A stretch of 12,278 nt of DNA from CAZBWP01 sp964630265 (GTDB lineage Bacteria; Pseudomonadota; Alphaproteobacteria; Rhodospirillales; Defluviicoccaceae): positions 1 to 12,278 of the forward strand of contig CAZVRW010000084.1 in the NCBI GenBank assembly GCA_964630265.1, given 5' to 3'. Positions 1-6,930 of this stretch are shown in pieces. The position numbers and the translations under genes are program-made. Each line of letters starts with the position of its first letter. The stretch's first letter is position 1. Under the pieces are notes generated by a model. The model ran no database searches. It had not been told where the DNA came from and saw only the letters and a list, made by a program, of their open reading frames with translations.

Positions 1-2
1 AG

Positions 3-737
<735 letters not shown>

Positions 738-756
738 CCGGCCGGATCCGGGACCA

Positions 757-782
757 CCGGCGGGGCCTTCGGGTCCCGCCGG
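757..782 (+). terminator. Hairpin with UUCG tetraloop after acsA, between convergent genes
   Basis: An 11-base-pair stem (757-767 with 772-782, one G-T wobble) is closed by C-G around a TTCG loop, which makes a very stable cUUCGg hairpin. It begins 19 bases after the acsA stop and ends 17 bases before the stop of the convergent beta-helix gene, so it could serve both. No T-run follows on either strand. It is therefore either a U-tract-poor terminator or an mRNA 3'-end stabiliser. Confidence 0.55.
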
Positions 783-799
783 CGCATCGCCCGGCGGGG

Positions 800-2704
800 T
801 CAGACGAGGATGACGTCGGCGCCGCCCGTGCCGCCCCCAACCGTGCCGCCCCCGGCGTCGAACATCAGCTGCGACAGGTCGTCCGCGGGCAGCGGCGCCC
901 CGTCCAGGTCCGGCAACGCGGTCGGATCGCCCAACTCGATGCCGCCCCCCTCGAGCGCCCCCCCCTCGGGCAGGTCCGCATCGAGCCCACCAGGGGCGCC
1001 GCCGCCCTGATCTCCCAAGATCAAGTCGGCGCCCGAAGCCGCCGGCGGGACGAATGGGTCGGCATCCGTGCCGCCGGCGTCGGTGCCGCCGACGTCCGTT
1101 GCGAAAGTCAGCATGTCGTCCACCGGACCACCGATGGCGCCGGTCTCGATGCCGCCGCCGTCGACGGCGCCCAAAATCTGGCTGTCGGTGCCGCCGAGCC
1201 CCAGGATGGCCAGGGACCAGCTGGCATCACCCGGCGCGAACGCGTCAGCCGCATCGGGGCCGCCGATCATCGGCGACGCATCCGTCGCGTCCTCGCCCCA
1301 CCAAGGCGTCACCGCGGGCCAAGTGGTCAAGAACCAGTCGGGAAGCGCCTGTCCATCGACCCCGTCGACGATGACGGTCCGCTGCGCCGGATTGAGCGGC
1401 TTGCCACTGGCATCCAGCAAGGCGTCGATGTTGATGTCCCGGTAGAGCGACTCCGGCGCCTTTCCGGTGAACGCGGCGGGCCCGACGAGGGTCGTCGTGC
1501 CGATGAATGATCGGCTGATCTCGACCCACCCCGCCGGCACTTCGGGGATCGGCTCGGCGCGCCAGTCGCCCGGCGCCTTTTGGCGGTTGGGGTAGGTCCC
1601 GTAGTTGCCAAAGACGACGGTCTTGTGGGCGTCCCGGTCGGACCCATAGTAATTGATAGTATTATTGGTGTAGAACATTTTCAGCAGATAGGGGTTCGTC
1701 GCCGCCGCCGGCATGTCGAGGCCGGCGTCGCGCACCGCTTGCCAATACTCGGGAGACCACATGGGGCTGCCGGGGATGGGGGGGCGATCCTGCACCGAAC
1801 CGTCGGTGACATAGGCATCGGCGCCGACGAAGCGACCGGCGGCCGGGTCGTAGGCAACGTCGTTGCCATCGATCGCATGCCGTGGCTGTTGCTTGATGAT
1901 GACGGTGCCCGTTTCTTGGGGGAGCATGGTCCAGTCGATCGTGTTGTTGACGACAATCCCCTGCTGACCCGCGATGAGACTGAGAACCGCCCCCCCGATG
2001 TAGCTATCCAAGCCCCATATCGTTTGCGGCCACTGGACGTCTCGATCGATCCCGCCGCCGACCTGGGCGTTGGCGAAGGTATTTCCATCAACAACCAGAT
2101 TGACGGCCGCGACCTTCAAAGCGTGCACCGAACCCGGACTTTCAAACTTTGAATTTTTTATGACCGCCGTGTCGATCCGGTCGATGTAAACATTATGCGT
2201 GCTGGCATGACTGAAATGGCTGTTCTCGATGAGGATCGTATCGTTGCGGCTGTCGGCCGGCTCCATGCCGACCATGATCCCGTGCGCTGTATGATGGATG
2301 TAGACGTTGCGGATGACGATATTCTGACTGTGATCCCGATAGCCGCCGGTGCCGGCAAAAATGCCATCGCCACCGAAGTGGCCGATCTCAAGATTTTCGA
2401 CGTGCAAATTGCCATTGGGAGGCCGCCAGGCGATCGCCGCATTCGCGGGGCTCTCTTCACTGGAAAACAGCTTCGGCCGCTGACCATCAGCATCGAGAAC
2501 GCCGATGATGTGGAGGCCGACGGAATTGACATACCACGGGGTCTGCTTGACCGGGTATTCACCCGGCATGACGAACAGATAGGCCTCGCGATCCGTCGGC
2601 AGTTCTTTGACTTTCTCGAAGAAATCGTCGCCGGGATTGACGATGACATAATCCGCGTTCAGACCGAGCCAAGGCTGATCGGTTCGGGCGGGATTTCCGG
2701 CCAT
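800..2704 (-). CDS. Right-handed beta-helix repeat protein with Gly/Asp-rich acidic C-terminal tail
   Basis: A 634-residue protein of unknown specific function. Residues about 85-290 alternate short hydrophobic strands with Asn/Gly/His turns (NLHVENLEIGHFGGDGIF, NIVIRNVYIHHTAHGIMVG, DTILIENSHFSH, TAVIKNSKF, GIVVNNTI), the pattern of right-handed parallel beta-helices seen in polysaccharide lyases, hydrolases and surface proteins. A middle part (about 300-465) has Tyr/Trp/Asn-rich stretches. The last 192 residues are rich in Gly, Asp, Ala and Pro, contain no Lys, Arg or His, and end in GGADVILV. I find no cysteine anywhere and no N-terminal signal peptide, which together suggest type I secretion; this is inference, as no RTX nonapeptide array or transporter is present. 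The start is the second of two adjacent ATGs: AGGAGG at 2711-2716 lies 6 bases upstream. A GTG at 2728 lies ahead of that site and is unlikely. Coding DNA for the helix part is more AT-rich than its neighbours. Catalytic residues cannot be named. Confidence 0.85.
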   Translation of the reverse strand: MAGNPARTDQPWLGLNADYVIVNPGDDFFEKVKELPTDREAYLFVMPGEYPVKQTPWYVNSVGLHIIGVLDADGQRPKLFSSEESPANAAIAWRPPNGNLHVENLEIGHFGGDGIFAGTGGYRDHSQNIVIRNVYIHHTAHGIMVGMEPADSRNDTILIENSHFSHASTHNVYIDRIDTAVIKNSKFESPGSVHALKVAAVNLVVDGNTFANAQVGGGIDRDVQWPQTIWGLDSYIGGAVLSLIAGQQGIVVNNTIDWTMLPQETGTVIIKQQPRHAIDGNDVAYDPAAGRFVGADAYVTDGSVQDRPPIPGSPMWSPEYWQAVRDAGLDMPAAATNPYLLKMFYTNNTINYYGSDRDAHKTVVFGNYGTYPNRQKAPGDWRAEPIPEVPAGWVEISRSFIGTTTLVGPAAFTGKAPESLYRDINIDALLDASGKPLNPAQRTVIVDGVDGQALPDWFLTTWPAVTPWWGEDATDASPMIGGPDAADAFAPGDASWSLAILGLGGTDSQILGAVDGGGIETGAIGGPVDDMLTFATDVGGTDAGGTDADPFVPPAASGADLILGDQGGGAPGGLDADLPEGGALEGGGIELGDPTALPDLDGAPLPADDLSQLMFDAGGGTVGGGTGGADVILV

Positions 2705-2710
2705 CATGGT

Positions 2711-2716
2711 CCTCCT
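2711..2716 (-). promoter_or_regulatory. Ribosome binding site that fixes the beta-helix gene start
   Basis: A perfect AGGAGG on the minus strand stands 3 bases before one ATG (2707) and 6 bases before the next (2704). The spacing favours 2704 and excludes the upstream in-frame GTG at 2728. Confidence 0.7.
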
Positions 2717-2784
2717 GGTTGCGGACACGGTACGACCGGGCCAACGGGGCTCGACCGCGCGTCACCCTGCACCGGCACCACATT

Positions 2785-2814
2785 GGTGGCAAGACCAGTG
2801 GTGGCAAGACCAGT
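2785..2814. repeat. Perfect 15-bp tandem duplication
   Basis: GGTGGCAAGACCAGT occurs twice head to tail (2785-2799 and 2800-2814) with no mismatch. It sits about 80 bases upstream of the beta-helix start. It may be a duplicated operator or simply a replication-slippage duplication. Confidence 0.85.
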
Positions 2815-2887
2815 GTCGGTCCAGAACCCGTGTCGGACCGGAATACCGCCGGACCGGGACGGAGACGGTCGGCAACGGTGTCGGTCC
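2813..2887. repeat. Three spaced copies of GTGTCGG(T/A)CC
   Basis: Ten-base direct repeats lie at 2813-2822, 2830-2839 (T to A at position 8) and 2878-2887. Start-to-start distances are 17 and 48 bases. Recurring oriented motifs between divergent genes are compatible with regulator binding, but the region is GC-rich and chance similarity is possible. Confidence 0.4.
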
Positions 2888-2926
2888 GGCGAGGCGCCGC
2901 CACCTCCGACCGGCGACGCGCGCGAC

Positions 2927-2955
2927 TTGCTTACATGCGCACCATCTCATATAGC
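2927..2955 (+). promoter_or_regulatory. Candidate sigma-70-type promoter for the AhpD-like gene
   Basis: TTGCTT (2927-2932) and TATAGC (2950-2955) are separated by 17 bases, in one of the few AT-richer patches of the intergenic region. It would give a leader of roughly 60 bases before the gene. The -10 matches well at TATA and the -35 only at TTG. Confidence 0.35.
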
Positions 2956-3023
2956 AGGTCCATGCTGAACCTCGTCCGCCGGCGCTCGCTTCGTCGCGGT
3001 CGACAGAGCCAAGGAGATCGATG

Positions 3024-3374
3024 ATGAGCAGCAAGAGCTATCCCGAGATCGTCAGCCACCTGAGCGGCGTCATGCGCGATCTCGGCAAGGGCATCCCGGG
3101 GACCATGCAGGGTTTCGTCAAGTGCGCCGACTCGGCCAAGGCCGCCGGCGCCTTGGACCCCAAGATCAAGGAACTGATGGCGACGGCGATCTCGATTTCG
3201 CTTCGCTGCGACGGCTGCATCGGCTTTCACGTGCGCGGCGCCGTCAAGCACGGCGCCACCCGCGCCGAGATGATGGAGGCCATCGCCGTCGCCATCATGA
3301 TGAACGGCGGCCCGGCGACCGTCTACGGCGCCTATGCACTCGAGGCTTACGATCAGTTCGCCGCCCAGTCCTGA
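3024..3374 (+). CDS. AhpD-like / carboxymuconolactone decarboxylase family protein
   Basis: A small helical protein of 116 residues. It carries the redox motif of the AhpD-like group, E-x11-CxxC-xxx-H: Glu50, Cys62-Asp-Gly-Cys65 and His69, counting from the chosen start. In AhpD the two cysteines and histidine support peroxidase or disulfide-reductase activity; many relatives of this size have no assigned substrate. The length fits the single-domain family, and no signal peptide is present, so it should act in the cytoplasm. AAGGAG at 3011-3016 stands 7 bases before the ATG at 3024 and 4 bases before the ATG at 3021; I chose 3024 by spacing. It appears to be a single-gene unit, with a possible promoter at 2927-2955 and a terminator region behind it. 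A role in oxidative stress is inference; no peroxiredoxin partner is adjacent. Confidence 0.9.
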   Translation: MSSKSYPEIVSHLSGVMRDLGKGIPGTMQGFVKCADSAKAAGALDPKIKELMATAISISLRCDGCIGFHVRGAVKHGATRAEMMEAIAVAIMMNGGPATVYGAYALEAYDQFAAQS

Positions 3375-3395
3375 ACGCCGCGCCTGTCACACAGC

Positions 3396-3423
3396 AAAAA
3401 CCCCGGGAGATGAACTCCCGGGG
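3396..3423 (-). terminator. Rho-independent terminator of the BI-1/YccA gene
   Basis: A perfect 9-base-pair stem (CCCCGGGAG 3401-3409 with CTCCCGGGG 3415-3423) has a 5-base loop and is followed on the minus strand by TTTTT (3400-3396). It lies 45 bases past the stop of the minus-strand membrane protein gene. On the plus strand no T-run follows, so for the AhpD-like gene (stop at 3374) it is only a hairpin. Confidence 0.88.
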
Positions 3424-3468
3424 TCCGAATGCGATCGCGAAGGGATCGAGACCGTATGGCGGAGCTAC

Positions 3469-4206
3469 CTACTCGCGGGCGACACCGAACAGCTGCATCA
3501 GCCAGACGAACATGGTGACGAAGCTGCCGTAGAGGATGAACGCACCGAACACCGCCTTGCGGGTCGCCACGTCGCTGGCGTCGGATTCGTAATACCAACT
3601 CTTGATCTGCTGCGTCTCGAACGCCGTCAGCCCGGCGAAGATCACCGGCACGATGATCGAGAGCAAGAGATGCAGGCCCGACGACTGCAGGAAGATGTTG
3701 GCGACGATGGCGACCAGGATGCCGATGGTCGACATCATCAGAAAGCGCCCCATCGCCGACAGATCGCGCTTCGTCGTGTAGCCGTAGAGGCTCATACCGG
3801 CGAACGCCGCCGACGTGATGAAGAAGACGCGGGCGATGCTCTCCGAGGTGTAGACGTAGAAGTAGGGTGCGATCAGCGCGCCCCACATTGCCGCGTAGAC
3901 CCAGAAGCAGAGTTGTGCCGTCAAAACGCTCTTGGACATCATCAGCTTGGGCGAGAACCAGCCGAGACCGAGGATGCCGATGAACAGTGCCCACTTCAGG
4001 GGCGTGTTAAAGATCGCCGCCATGGCCGCCGGGTTGGCGGCGACAAGCATCGAGACGATGCCGGTCAGCGCCACGCCCAGCGCCATGTAGTTATAGACCC
4101 GCAGCATGTATTCGCGCAGGCCGACATCGATGCGTGCCGCCTCCGCCTGCGCGGGGCTCATCCGCTCGGTTCGCGATTGGAACCGGGTGTCAGGTCCTAG
4201 GGCCAT
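3469..4206 (-). CDS. Bax inhibitor-1/YccA family inner membrane protein
   Basis: A 245-residue polytopic membrane protein. After a polar N-terminus (MALGPDTRFQSRTERMSP) come about seven hydrophobic segments. They include YMALGVALTGIVSMLVA, WALFIGILGLGWF, LCFWVYAAMWGALIAPYF, VFFITSAAFAGMSLYGY, FLMMSTIGILVAIVANIF, LLLSIIVPVIFAGLTAFET and the C-terminal AFILYGSFVTMFVWLMQLF. The YGYTTKRDLS loop and the ET-QQIKSWY stretch after the sixth segment are typical of bacterial BI-1 proteins. Relatives are pH-sensitive calcium-leak channels or modulate FtsH proteolysis; which applies here cannot be told. The start is the second in-frame ATG: GGAGAGG at 4213-4219 stands 6 bases upstream. The ATG at 4227 would place that site inside the gene. 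A candidate promoter lies at 4241-4270 and a clear terminator follows, so it is probably monocistronic. Confidence 0.92.
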   Translation of the reverse strand: MALGPDTRFQSRTERMSPAQAEAARIDVGLREYMLRVYNYMALGVALTGIVSMLVAANPAAMAAIFNTPLKWALFIGILGLGWFSPKLMMSKSVLTAQLCFWVYAAMWGALIAPYFYVYTSESIARVFFITSAAFAGMSLYGYTTKRDLSAMGRFLMMSTIGILVAIVANIFLQSSGLHLLLSIIVPVIFAGLTAFETQQIKSWYYESDASDVATRKAVFGAFILYGSFVTMFVWLMQLFGVARE

Positions 4207-4212
4207 GGAATG

Positions 4213-4219
4213 CCTCTCC
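4213..4219 (-). promoter_or_regulatory. Ribosome binding site deciding the BI-1/YccA start
   Basis: GGAGAGG on the minus strand is 6 bases from the ATG at 4206. This supports that start over the ATG at 4227, 21 bases upstream. Confidence 0.65.
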
Positions 4220-4240
4220 GCAGACATGTTAAACCTGAGG

Positions 4241-4270
4241 CCAATATGGCACCACGGTCGGGAATCGCAA
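4241..4270 (-). promoter_or_regulatory. Candidate promoter of the BI-1/YccA gene
   Basis: On the minus strand TTGCGA (4270-4265) and TATTGG (4246-4241) are 18 bases apart. Transcription would begin near 4234, giving a short leader that contains the ribosome binding site at 4213-4219. Match quality is moderate (4/6 and 3/6). Confidence 0.3.
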
Positions 4271-4286
4271 CCTGATTTGGCCGCTG

Positions 4287-4333
4287 GAGCACGATCGTGT
4301 CACACGGAATTCCGTGGCACGTGAATCGTGCTC
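4287..4333. repeat. 47-bp composite palindrome
   Basis: The outer arms GAGCACGAT (4287-4295) and ATCGTGCTC (4325-4333) are perfect inverted repeats. CGTG (4296-4299) pairs with CACG (4318-4321), and the core CACGGAATTCCGTG (4303-4316) is itself a perfect 14-base palindrome. The whole can fold as one long imperfect hairpin. The layout resembles, from memory, the short intergenic palindromes spread through many alphaproteobacterial genomes. It sits between the ybbP 3' end and the BI-1 promoter region. Confidence 0.75.
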
Positions 4334-4353
4334 TAAACCTCGGGATCGGGGCG

Positions 4354-4394
4354 GGATGCAAGCGCTCGATGGTCTCCATCGACCGCGTGCATCC
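4354..4394 (-). terminator. Long hairpin immediately after ybbP
   Basis: GGATGCA (4354-4360) pairs with TGCATCC (4388-4394), GCG (4362-4364) with CGC (4384-4386), and TCGATGG (4366-4372) with CCATCGA (4376-4382), around a 3-base loop and two single mismatches. The stem starts 4 bases after the ybbP stop codon (TAA, 4401-4399). No U-tract follows on the minus strand, so it may be a 3'-end stabilising structure or an atypical terminator. Confidence 0.55.
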
Positions 4395-4398
4395 TGCT

Positions 4399-6930
4399 TT
4401 ACTCGTTGCGCAACCAAGTGGCGGGTTTCTGTCCGAGTGTCCGCCAGGTTCCGGCGAACCCGACGACCTGGGTGAGGATCATGGCGACCAGCACGGTCAG
4501 CGCCGCGGCCCCCGGCAGGAACACCCAGTCGATGCCGAGCAGGTGGGTCGTCACGCCCCAGGCGGCGGCGGCACCGATGCCGGCGGCGACGAGGCCGGTG
4601 ATCAACCCGAGGACGCCGTATTCGATGACGAACAGCCGCAGCAGATCGCCGCGCGTCGCCCCCAGCACCTTGAAGACGACGGCGTCGTAGGTGCGCCGGC
4701 GCTGATCGGCGGCCATGGCGCCGGCGAGGACCATGATGCCGGCGACGACGGCGATCAGCGCAGCACCACGGATGCCGTCGCTGACGGTCTCGACGATGCC
4801 TTGCACCGCCTCCAGGGCCTCGCGGACGCGGATCGTCGTGACGTTAGGAAAGTCTGCCGCCACCACGGCCTCGATCGCGTCCTCGGCGGCGGCGTCGGCG
4901 AACACCGCGGCGATGTGGGTCATCGGCGCGCCGGCGAGCGCCTGCGGATCGAGGATCAGCGTGAAGGCGAACGGCACCCCCTGCCAGTCGATCTCCCGCA
5001 GCGAGGCGATGCGCACGGCCAGCGGCCGGCCGAGGACGTTGACGGTGAGCGTGTCGCCGACGCCGACGCCGAAGCCGCGGGCGATGCCGGCATCCAGCGA
5101 CACCAACGGCGGCCCGGCGTATCCGGACGGCCACCAGGATCCGGCGACCAGGGTCACGTCGTCGGGCTGGCTCGCCGCGATGGTGATGCCGCGGTCGCCG
5201 TTCACCGCCCAACGCACGTTGGGCGCGATGGTCGCCTCGGCCACCGGCACGCCGTCGATGTCGGTGATGCGCCCGCGCAGCGATGGCATCCGTCTGAGCT
5301 CGTGCACCCCCTCGATGCCGGCGACGGCGGCGTCGAAGGCGGCCGCCTGGCGGTCCTGGATGTCGATGAAGAAGAACGCCGGCGCGCTGTCCGGCATGCG
5401 CTGGCGGAGCTGGGAGGACAGTGCGCCCTCGATCAGCGCGATCGCCACCAGCACGGCGACGCCGATGCCGAGCGAGACCATCACCGTCGGCGTCGGCGCC
5501 GCCGGCCGATGCAGGTTGGCAAGGGCGAGCCGCCAGGCCGGTCGCCGCGGCCGCGGCAGCCGCGCCGCGACGGCCATCACCGTCGCCGCCCCACCGCGCA
5601 GCAGCAGCAACGCACCCCCGGCCCCGGCGACGAACACCGCCGCCAGCGTGCGGTCGGGGCTGGCCCATACGGTGAGCGCGGCGAGCGTCACCGCGGCGAT
5701 CACCGTGGCCGCCAGGTACTCCAGCGGCGGCCATCCGCGCACCGGCGATACGGTGTCACGAAACAGCCGCGCCGCCGGCACCGCCCGCGCCCGCGCCACC
5801 GGCCAGATGGCGAAGGTCAGCGCCGTCAGTCCGCCGAATGCCGCCGCGATCAGCAGCGGCCGGCCGTACAACGCCGGCTCGGCCCGGATCGGCAGCAGGT
5901 CGCCCACCAGGGCCAGTGCGGCCATCGGCAGCGCCGCGCCGACCACCAGACCGGCGATGATGCCGATCGCCGCCAGCAGCAAAACCTGCGTCATGTAGAC
6001 GGCGAAGACCAAGCTCCCCGACGCCCCGAGACACTTGAGCGTGGCGATGGTGGCGACCTTGCCGTCGAGATAGGCGCGCACCCCGTTGCCGACGCCGATG
6101 CCGCCCACCAGGAGCGCGCTGAGGCCGACGAAGGTGAGGAACAGCGTCATCCGCTCGACGACACGTCGCACCTCGGGCGCGGCGCCGGTGGCGTCGCGCA
6201 CCTGCCAGCCGGCGTCCGGCAGTGCTCGCGCCAGGGCCGCCATCCACGCTCGTGCGTCGGTGCCGGGCCCCAGCAGGACCCGGGTGTGGTGGCGAATCAG
6301 GGCGCCGCGGACCACCAATCCGGTTTCCGGCAACACATCCGTTGCGACCATCAGGCGTGGCCCGAAGGCGGCGATGCTCGCGACACGATCGGGTTCGTGC
6401 GCTACCGTGGCGCGGACCTCGACGGTGGCGCCGCCGATGCGCAACCGGTCGCCGATGCCGATGCCGAGCCGGGCGAGGAGTGACCGATCGACGACGGCGC
6501 CGGCGACGCCGTCGCGGCGGGCGAGCGCGTCGGCGAGCGACAGCGGCGGCGCGAGCCGCATCGTGCCCACCAGCGGATAGGCCTCGTCGACCGCCTTCAA
6601 CTCGACCAGCGCCCGGCCGGCGTCGGCCGCGACGGGGCGCGCCATCGCCCGCATCTCGACGATACGGGACAGGCGGGAGGCATTGGTTTCCAGCCAGGCA
6701 TCCTCGGCCGGTGTCGCCGCGCGATGGGTCAGCCGCACGTCCACATCGCCGCCGAGCAGCAGCCGGGCGTCGGCGCGGAGCCCTGCGACCAGCGCCTGGT
6801 TGACCGAGCCGACGGCGGCGATCGCCGCCACCCCGACGATGAGACAGGCGAGGACCACGCGAAAGCCGCCGAAGCCGGCACGCAGTTCGCGGCGCGCCAG
6901 CCGCCAGACCAGCCGCGGCGTCGCCAGCAT
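4399..6930 (-). CDS. ybbP: FtsX-family ABC transporter permease (YbbP-like)
   Basis: The 843-residue inner-membrane permease of an ABC complex, close in length to E. coli YbbP (about 800). An N-terminal membrane segment (VVLACLIVGVAAIAAVGSV) is followed by a large periplasmic domain. Next comes a first FtsX block (LTFVGLSALLVGGIGVGNGV through IGIIAGLVVGAALPMAALAL), further helices near the middle, a second periplasmic domain starting around FFFIDIQDRQ, and a C-terminal FtsX block (ALIAVVAGIMVLAGAMAAD through LTVLVAMILTQVVGFAG). KVLGATRGDLLRLFVIEYG is the cytoplasmic coupling region typical of these permeases, and a matching KCLGASGSLVFAVYMTQ stands in the first block. The start ATG at 6930 overlaps the ybbA stop in TGATG, so the two are translationally coupled; a GTG at 6933 is the alternative. 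The substrate is not established for this family. The neighbouring tesA suggests lipid or envelope work, which is inference. Confidence 0.92.
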   Translation of the reverse strand: MLATPRLVWRLARRELRAGFGGFRVVLACLIVGVAAIAAVGSVNQALVAGLRADARLLLGGDVDVRLTHRAATPAEDAWLETNASRLSRIVEMRAMARPVAADAGRALVELKAVDEAYPLVGTMRLAPPLSLADALARRDGVAGAVVDRSLLARLGIGIGDRLRIGGATVEVRATVAHEPDRVASIAAFGPRLMVATDVLPETGLVVRGALIRHHTRVLLGPGTDARAWMAALARALPDAGWQVRDATGAAPEVRRVVERMTLFLTFVGLSALLVGGIGVGNGVRAYLDGKVATIATLKCLGASGSLVFAVYMTQVLLLAAIGIIAGLVVGAALPMAALALVGDLLPIRAEPALYGRPLLIAAAFGGLTALTFAIWPVARARAVPAARLFRDTVSPVRGWPPLEYLAATVIAAVTLAALTVWASPDRTLAAVFVAGAGGALLLLRGGAATVMAVAARLPRPRRPAWRLALANLHRPAAPTPTVMVSLGIGVAVLVAIALIEGALSSQLRQRMPDSAPAFFFIDIQDRQAAAFDAAVAGIEGVHELRRMPSLRGRITDIDGVPVAEATIAPNVRWAVNGDRGITIAASQPDDVTLVAGSWWPSGYAGPPLVSLDAGIARGFGVGVGDTLTVNVLGRPLAVRIASLREIDWQGVPFAFTLILDPQALAGAPMTHIAAVFADAAAEDAIEAVVAADFPNVTTIRVREALEAVQGIVETVSDGIRGAALIAVVAGIMVLAGAMAADQRRRTYDAVVFKVLGATRGDLLRLFVIEYGVLGLITGLVAAGIGAAAAWGVTTHLLGIDWVFLPGAAALTVLVAMILTQVVGFAGTWRTLGQKPATWLRNE

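Larger units (their letters stand above)
2705..3020. other. Divergent intergenic region with short direct repeats
   Basis: These 316 bases separate the divergent beta-helix (minus) and AhpD-like (plus) genes and should carry both promoters. Short ORFs crossing it have no convincing start signal or recognisable product. It contains a perfect 15-base tandem duplication (2785-2814), three copies of GTGTCGG(T/A)CC (2813-2822, 2830-2839, 2878-2887), two copies of CGGACCGG (2834-2841, 2850-2857) and a candidate plus-strand promoter at 2927-2955. I see no clear promoter for the minus-strand gene. Confidence 0.6.

Noticed and set aside
800..1300. RTX calcium-binding repeats in the beta-helix protein tail
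   Set aside because: The tail is Gly/Asp-rich, but the GGxGxDxUx nonapeptide does not recur; only loose GGTDAGGTDAD and GADLILGD stretches are seen.
800..2704. PEP-CTERM sorting signal on the beta-helix protein, which would link it to the PrsT-like gene
   Set aside because: There is no Pro-Glu-Pro motif followed by a membrane helix and basic end; the C-terminus is acidic and ends at ADVILV. There is also no N-terminal signal peptide.
4297..6483. A 728-codon plus-strand open frame opposite ybbP
   Set aside because: It is an antisense shadow of a well-recognised FtsX permease; its translation is Arg/Gly/His-rich with no domain. Long antisense frames are expected at this GC content.
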